From Clostridiales bacterium (GTDB lineage: Bacteria > Bacillota > Clostridia > Oscillospirales > Oscillospiraceae), in the NCBI GenBank assembly GCA_004556965.1, contig SFFE01000002.1, forward strand, positions 310,001 through 374,000: a stretch of DNA of 64,000 nucleotides, in the 5' to 3' direction. A program made the translations under genes and the position numbers. The notes beneath the pieces were generated by a model, which did not search any database, had not been told where the DNA came from, and saw only the letters and a program-made list of their open reading frames with translations. Positions 56,982 through 64,000 of the stretch are shown here, in pieces (position 1 is the stretch's first letter; the number at the start of each line of letters is the position of its first letter).

Positions 56982-57863
56982 ATGTATGAGCTCTGTCAGG
57001 TCGGGACGCGGACGTGGTATATCAACTGCCCGGCGAAAATTGGCCTTTGGCAGCAGACGGATGCCGACGTTTGGCTGATCGACAGCGGTAACGATAAGGA
57101 GGCCGGCCGGCGCGTGCGCAAGCTGCTCGACGAGCGCGGCTGGAAGCTGCGCGGCATCGTCAATACGCACTCCAACGCTGATCACATCGGCGGAAACCGC
57201 TATCTTCAGCAGCAGACCGGCTGCCGTATTTTTGCCAACGGCATCGAAGCGGCGTTTACGCGCCGCCCGATTCTGGAGCCGGCGTTCCTGTATGGCGGCT
57301 ATCCCTGTAAGGATCTGCGCCACAAATTTCTCCTCGCGGCGGAGAGCGACGCGGAGGACGTCTCCTCACCGGACTTTCCCAGAGAGCTGGAGATCATCCC
57401 CCTGCCGGGTCATTTCTTTGATATGATCGGTGTGCGCACGCCGGACGGCGTTGCGTTTGTGGCCGATTGTCTCAGCAGCGAGGCGACACTGGAAAAATAT
57501 CAGATCTCGTTCATCTACGACGTGACGGCGTACCTGGACACGCTCGACCGTGTGCAGGCGCTGGACGCCAAGATCTTTGTGCCTGCGCACGCGGAGGCGG
57601 CTACCGACCTGACGGCGCTCATTGACTGCAACCGCCGCAAGGTGCACGAGGTTGCGGAGCATCTGGTGCGGCTGTGCGCGGTGCCGTCCACGTTTGAGGA
57701 GCTGCTGCAGAAGGTGTTTACGGATTGCGGTCTGGTGATGAATTTTGAGCAGTATGTGTTGGTTGGCAGCACGGTTCGCTCGTACCTTTCGTGGCTGAAG
57801 GATTCCGGCCGCGTGACTGTGTCGTTTGCAGACAACCGCATGCTGTGGAAATCGGCAGAGTAA
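56982..57863 (+). CDS. Metallo-beta-lactamase fold hydrolase
   Basis: 293 residues, cytosolic. DADVWLIDSGNDKEAGRRV (strand and aspartate), the zinc motif NTHSNADHIGGN (HxxxDH; one residue differs from the commoner HxHxDH, where the second histidine is replaced by asparagine), PLPGHFFDMIG (third histidine) and VADCLSS (bridging aspartate) outline the MBL fold. A C-terminal helical and winged-helix-like extension (about 215-290) is present. Substrate unknown; the missing second histidine may change metal loading. ATG 56982. Confidence 0.87.
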   Translation: MYELCQVGTRTWYINCPAKIGLWQQTDADVWLIDSGNDKEAGRRVRKLLDERGWKLRGIVNTHSNADHIGGNRYLQQQTGCRIFANGIEAAFTRRPILEPAFLYGGYPCKDLRHKFLLAAESDAEDVSSPDFPRELEIIPLPGHFFDMIGVRTPDGVAFVADCLSSEATLEKYQISFIYDVTAYLDTLDRVQALDAKIFVPAHAEAATDLTALIDCNRRKVHEVAEHLVRLCAVPSTFEELLQKVFTDCGLVMNFEQYVLVGSTVRSYLSWLKDSGRVTVSFADNRMLWKSAE

Positions 57864-57891
57864 GAGTCTTTCGTAGAATCATAAAAAAGCG

Positions 57892-57913
57892 CCCGGCAGA
57901 TATTTCTGCCGGG
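57892..57913. terminator. Hairpin after the MBL hydrolase gene
   Basis: Stem CCCGGCAGA with TCTGCCGGG, loop TATT. The U tract (plus-strand AAAAAAG before the hairpin) favours the minus direction, but position suits the plus-strand gene ending at 57863. Confidence 0.55.
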
Positions 57914-58030
57914 AGAAATGCGTTTGTGAGGAGAATTCTTTTTCTCTGCACGCAGTATAGCAGACGTCCGCGTTTTGCGCAAATGCAAATGATGGAAGGC
58001 GCTGCGCCGGTTTGCAGTCCGGCCCGATCC

Positions 58031-58070
58031 AAAACAAGAAGACCCATCCGAACGGATGGGTCTTCTTGTT
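58031..58070 (-). terminator. Terminator of tRNA-Leu
   Basis: Perfect 18-bp stem with arm AACAAGAAGACCCATCCG (and complement) and a 2-base loop, starting at the base after the encoded CCA end of the tRNA and followed by TTTTGG. Confidence 0.85.
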
Positions 58071-58155
58071 TGGTGCGAGAGATGAGACTTGAACTCACAC
58101 GACGGTTGTCACACGCCCCTCAAACGTGCCTGTCTACCGATTCCAGCACTCTCGC
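58071..58155 (-). tRNA. tRNA-Leu (GAG)
   Basis: 85 bases with CCA encoded. Acceptor stem GCGAGAG (5') pairs with CTCTCGC, discriminator A, T-arm GAGUUCAAGUC region, anticodon stem CACGU/GCGUG with a 7-base loop UUGAGGG giving anticodon GAG (reads CUC/CUU), and a long variable arm, as in class II leucine tRNAs. It is a single-gene transcript with its own promoter and terminator. Confidence 0.95.
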
Positions 58156-58181
58156 ACATGCATTTCTCAAGTGCAAAAGCT

Positions 58182-58209
58182 ATTATATCAGAAAAGCCGG
58201 AATTGTCAA
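58182..58209 (-). promoter_or_regulatory. Promoter of tRNA-Leu
   Basis: On the minus strand perfect TTGACA (58204-58209) and TATAAT (58182-58187), 16-base spacer. Confidence 0.9.
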
Positions 58210-58217
58210 CACCGAAT

Positions 58218-59456
58218 TTACGCGCTTCCGCGAAGTTTTTTGTCCGGAGAAAAGAGCGCGGCGAGCAGCGCTGCGGCCAGTATGGTCAGCACTACGATCA
58301 GCGCTCCGGCGCCGTAAGACATCGGCAGCAGGTAGCGCAGCTTCAGATACGCGTGGTAGCCGAGCAGGGAAGCAAACTCACACAGCAGCGGCAGGGGAGC
58401 GAGCCGTAGGTCTACGACGGCGAGCGCGAGCGTCAGAATGTCGGCGGCGAAGAAGTACCGATCATGCATATGCGGAAGGAAAAACGGAATCGCAGCCGCG
58501 AGCAGCACCGCGGCAATCAACAGCGCATGGTCGGAACAGGCGTCCCGGCGTTTCCAGATCAGGATCGCCAGCAGCACGATCACGAGCGCGGCGGCAAGGA
58601 TGCCGAGCTTTCCTGCAAGCGCCGGATTCTGCACATTGGAAAACAGGGCAAATACCGACGAAGAATTGTAATTCAGCCCGTCTCCGATGCTGCCGGTCTG
58701 CGACAGACTGATCGTCAGCGCCTCCCACAGCGGCCGGCCGGCCAGCACGGCGGGCAGCACCATCAGAACGCACACCGATGGAAAAAACAGAAAGTGCCAA
58801 AGCTTGACGCGCCGCGCCAGCAAAAACAGCAGAAAGACCGGCAGAACGAACACGGCCTGCAATTTAAAGGAGAAGGCGGCGGCGATGCTCGCCATGCCCA
58901 GCGCGGGGTGCCCGGCAAGAACCAGCCAAACGCTCAGCACCGCGAAGGCGGTGTAAATGCTGTCACATTGCCCCCACAGCGCGCCGTTGAGCACGACCGT
59001 CGGCCAGAACAGCACGAGGAAAAAGCAGGCCAGCCGCCGGGCAGGGGAGCGGACAAAGCGCCCCGCAAGTTGCATGACCGCCCACGCGAGCACCACGTCG
59101 AAGAAAATGCTCAGCAACTTGATGAGGTACAGATCGGGGATCGGCGAGCGGGAGAACAGCGCCAGAAAGAAGAGATACGGTACATTATAATTCCCGACCG
59201 GCATTCCCAGCGCGGAGAGACCCCCGTTCTGGCGGAAAAAGTCCACCCAGACCGCCAGAAAGTTCTGATAATCCAGAGTTTCATACGGCAGGCAGAGCCC
59301 ACGCAGCACGAACGCCGCCGCCAGCAGACTGGCGGAGACCAGCACATGCTTCGCTGTGGGCAGCACGCCGGACAGACGCAGCAGCAACAGCGCCAGTGCA
59401 GCCTCCGCAATCAACAACAGTACCACCCGAATGTCCAAGTCCGCGGCGCCTCCCAT
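58218..59456 (-). CDS. Polytopic GT-C-like membrane glycosyltransferase
   Basis: About 412 residues with ten or eleven hydrophobic helices. The first extracytoplasmic loop has an acidic pair (LPYETLDYQNFLAVWVDFF), the usual catalytic feature of GT-C enzymes, and NGALWGQCDSIYTAFAVLS matches a motif frequent in polyprenyl-phosphate-sugar-dependent mannosyltransferase-like proteins (GT87/PMT-related). It would add a sugar from a lipid-linked donor on the outside. Start uncertain: ATG 59456 lacks a ribosome site, while TTG 59438 has GGGAGG ten bases upstream. The tRNA-Leu gene lies just downstream. Confidence 0.8.
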   Translation of the reverse strand: MGGAADLDIRVVLLLIAEAALALLLLRLSGVLPTAKHVLVSASLLAAAFVLRGLCLPYETLDYQNFLAVWVDFFRQNGGLSALGMPVGNYNVPYLFFLALFSRSPIPDLYLIKLLSIFFDVVLAWAVMQLAGRFVRSPARRLACFFLVLFWPTVVLNGALWGQCDSIYTAFAVLSVWLVLAGHPALGMASIAAAFSFKLQAVFVLPVFLLFLLARRVKLWHFLFFPSVCVLMVLPAVLAGRPLWEALTISLSQTGSIGDGLNYNSSSVFALFSNVQNPALAGKLGILAAALVIVLLAILIWKRRDACSDHALLIAAVLLAAAIPFFLPHMHDRYFFAADILTLALAVVDLRLAPLPLLCEFASLLGYHAYLKLRYLLPMSYGAGALIVVLTILAAALLAALFSPDKKLRGSA

Positions 59457-59528
59457 CGAATTTTGGCAATAAAAAAGCGGCAAGAGACACCTTTCCTCCC
59501 GCCGAATCGAAAATTCACAAAATATTGC

Positions 59529-59558
59529 TTGACATTCTGTATAACAGAATGGTAAAAT
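59529..59558 (+). promoter_or_regulatory. rpoBC promoter
   Basis: Perfect TTGACA (59529-59534) and TAAAAT (59553-59558), 18-base spacer. Confidence 0.85.
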
Positions 59559-59571
59559 ATCACGCTATGAC

Positions 59572-59637
59572 TTTTTGCGGCAGGGGAAACTCCCCCACTT
59601 TCATCACACTAGTATTGTACAGGAACGGCCGCAAAAA
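59572..59637 (+). promoter_or_regulatory. Structured leader hairpin ahead of rpoB
   Basis: Ten-base arms TTTTTGCGGC (59572-59581) and GCCGCAAAAA (59628-59637) enclose an inner hairpin GGGG/CCCC (59583-59595). It lies in the ~150-base rpoB leader. It has no U tract, so it is not an ordinary terminator; it may be a protein-binding or processing site. Confidence 0.65.
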
Positions 59638-59709
59638 TGCAACAGGGCTTAAAAAGTATTTAACAACCGAACCGGGTGTTTGAAAACTCGAAGAAAAGGA
59701 GTGTTCGCG

Positions 59710-63435
<3,726 letters not shown>

Positions 63436-63438
63436 AAT

Positions 63439-64000
63439 ATGAGTTACACGCCGTTTGATGCGATACAGATCGGTATTGCCTCCCCTGAAATGATTCTCTC
63501 CTGGTCCTCCGGTGAGGTGAAGAAGCCGGAGACCATCAACTACCGCACGCTCAAGCCGGAGCGCGACGGCCTGTTCTGCGAGCGCATTTTCGGACCCACG
63601 AAGGACTGGGAATGCCACTGCGGCAAGTATAAAAAAATCCGCTATAAGGGCAAGGTCTGCGACCGCTGCGGCGTCGAGGTCACGAAGTCCAAGGTACGCC
63701 GCGAGCGCATGGGCCACATTGAGCTGGCGGCGCCCGTGTCCCACATCTGGTATTTCAAGGGCATCCCGTCCCGCATGGGCCTGATCCTCGACCTCACCCC
63801 GCGAATTCTGGAAAAGGTGCTGTATTTCGGCTCCTACATCGTGACCGATCCCGGATTCACGCCGCTGCAGAAGTGCCAGATCCTCAGCGAAAAAGAATAC
63901 CGCGACATGCGCGAAAAGTATGAGGACGACTTTGACGCCGGTATGGGCGCCGAGGCCATCAAGAAGCTGCTGCAGCAGATTGACTGCGACCAGCTCTCCG
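63439..64000 (+). CDS. rpoC: DNA-directed RNA polymerase subunit beta' (partial, N-terminal part)
   Basis: The first 187 residues are present; the gene runs off the right edge. MSYTPFDAIQIGIASPEMIL, NYRTLKPERDGLFCERIFGP, the zinc ribbon (CHCGKYKKIRYKGKVCDRCG) and HIELAAPVSHIWYFKGIPSR are standard for beta'. ATG 63439 with GGAGGAG upstream overlapping the rpoB end; co-transcribed with rpoB. Confidence 0.98.
   Translation, partial: MSYTPFDAIQIGIASPEMILSWSSGEVKKPETINYRTLKPERDGLFCERIFGPTKDWECHCGKYKKIRYKGKVCDRCGVEVTKSKVRRERMGHIELAAPVSHIWYFKGIPSRMGLILDLTPRILEKVLYFGSYIVTDPGFTPLQKCQILSEKEYRDMREKYEDDFDAGMGAEAIKKLLQQIDCDQLS

Overview
The window reads as a chromosomal segment of a GC-rich, anaerobic, low-branching Firmicute, most likely a gut-type member of the Oscillospiraceae (Clostridia). 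The reasons are the Firmicute-type rpoB/rpoC, strong AGGAGG ribosome binding sites, S-layer homology (SLH) proteins, rubrerythrin and a flavodiiron protein for oxygen defence, ECF S-components (ThiW, BioY), and sigma-A promoters of the TTGACA-17-TATAAT kind before many genes. Genus is not resolvable by eye. No mobile element, phage gene, CRISPR array or rRNA was seen; one tRNA-Leu(GAG) is present. This is core plus housekeeping-accessory chromosome.

Layout. 1-2.2 kb: a TPP-riboswitch-controlled thiamine operon (thiamine-binding protein, thiW, thiM, thiE) on the minus strand. 2.2-5.3 kb: redox block (multidomain flavodiiron protein, thioredoxin, Crp/Fnr regulator). 5.4-7.6 kb: SLH protein with a long array of 17-residue helical repeats. 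7.7-13.3 kb: PLP enzyme plus TetR, divergent from an MMPL/RND exporter and its secreted coiled-coil partner. 13.4-16.5 kb: PP2C phosphatase (apparent ATT start), small membrane protein, SLH-anchored amidase. 16.7-21.7 kb: nucleotidyltransferase, DUF2461 protein, two transporters. 21.7-30.2 kb: eight-gene shikimate/Phe/Tyr operon (aminotransferase, pheA, aroB, fused aroE-aroK, aroQ, aroA, tyrA, DAHP synthase) preceded by an unusually aromatic-rich 45-codon leader peptide and an attenuator-like terminator. 30.3-32.9 kb: bioY and birA around a BirA operator, then a LysR regulator. 33.1-34.2 kb: an independent ~180-nt RNA with its own promoter and terminator, then a YugP-like zinc protease. 34.3-37.2 kb: oleate hydratase, ferredoxin, rubrerythrin. 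37.3-41.5 kb: GT2 glycosyltransferase with a two-component system sharing a direct-repeat box. 41.6-46 kb: BrnQ transporter, an orphan KdpDE-like system, a 24-residue membrane peptide, an initiating-type sugar transferase. 46-49.3 kb: LysR, NSS transporter, lipoprotein. 49.4-53.9 kb: potA, potB and a potC-potD fusion, preceded by a ~370-nt highly structured RNA with its own promoter and terminator. 54-57.9 kb: two unknown proteins, cstA, an MBL hydrolase. 58-64 kb: tRNA-Leu, a GT-C-like membrane protein, then rpoB and the start of rpoC without rplJL in front.

The most interesting unexplained signals are the ~370-nt RNA in front of the polyamine transporter, the second stand-alone RNA near 33.2 kb, the Phe/Tyr-rich attenuation leader of the aromatic operon, and the 17-residue repeat array of the SLH protein. 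All functional statements rest on reading motifs and context; no database or folding program was run.
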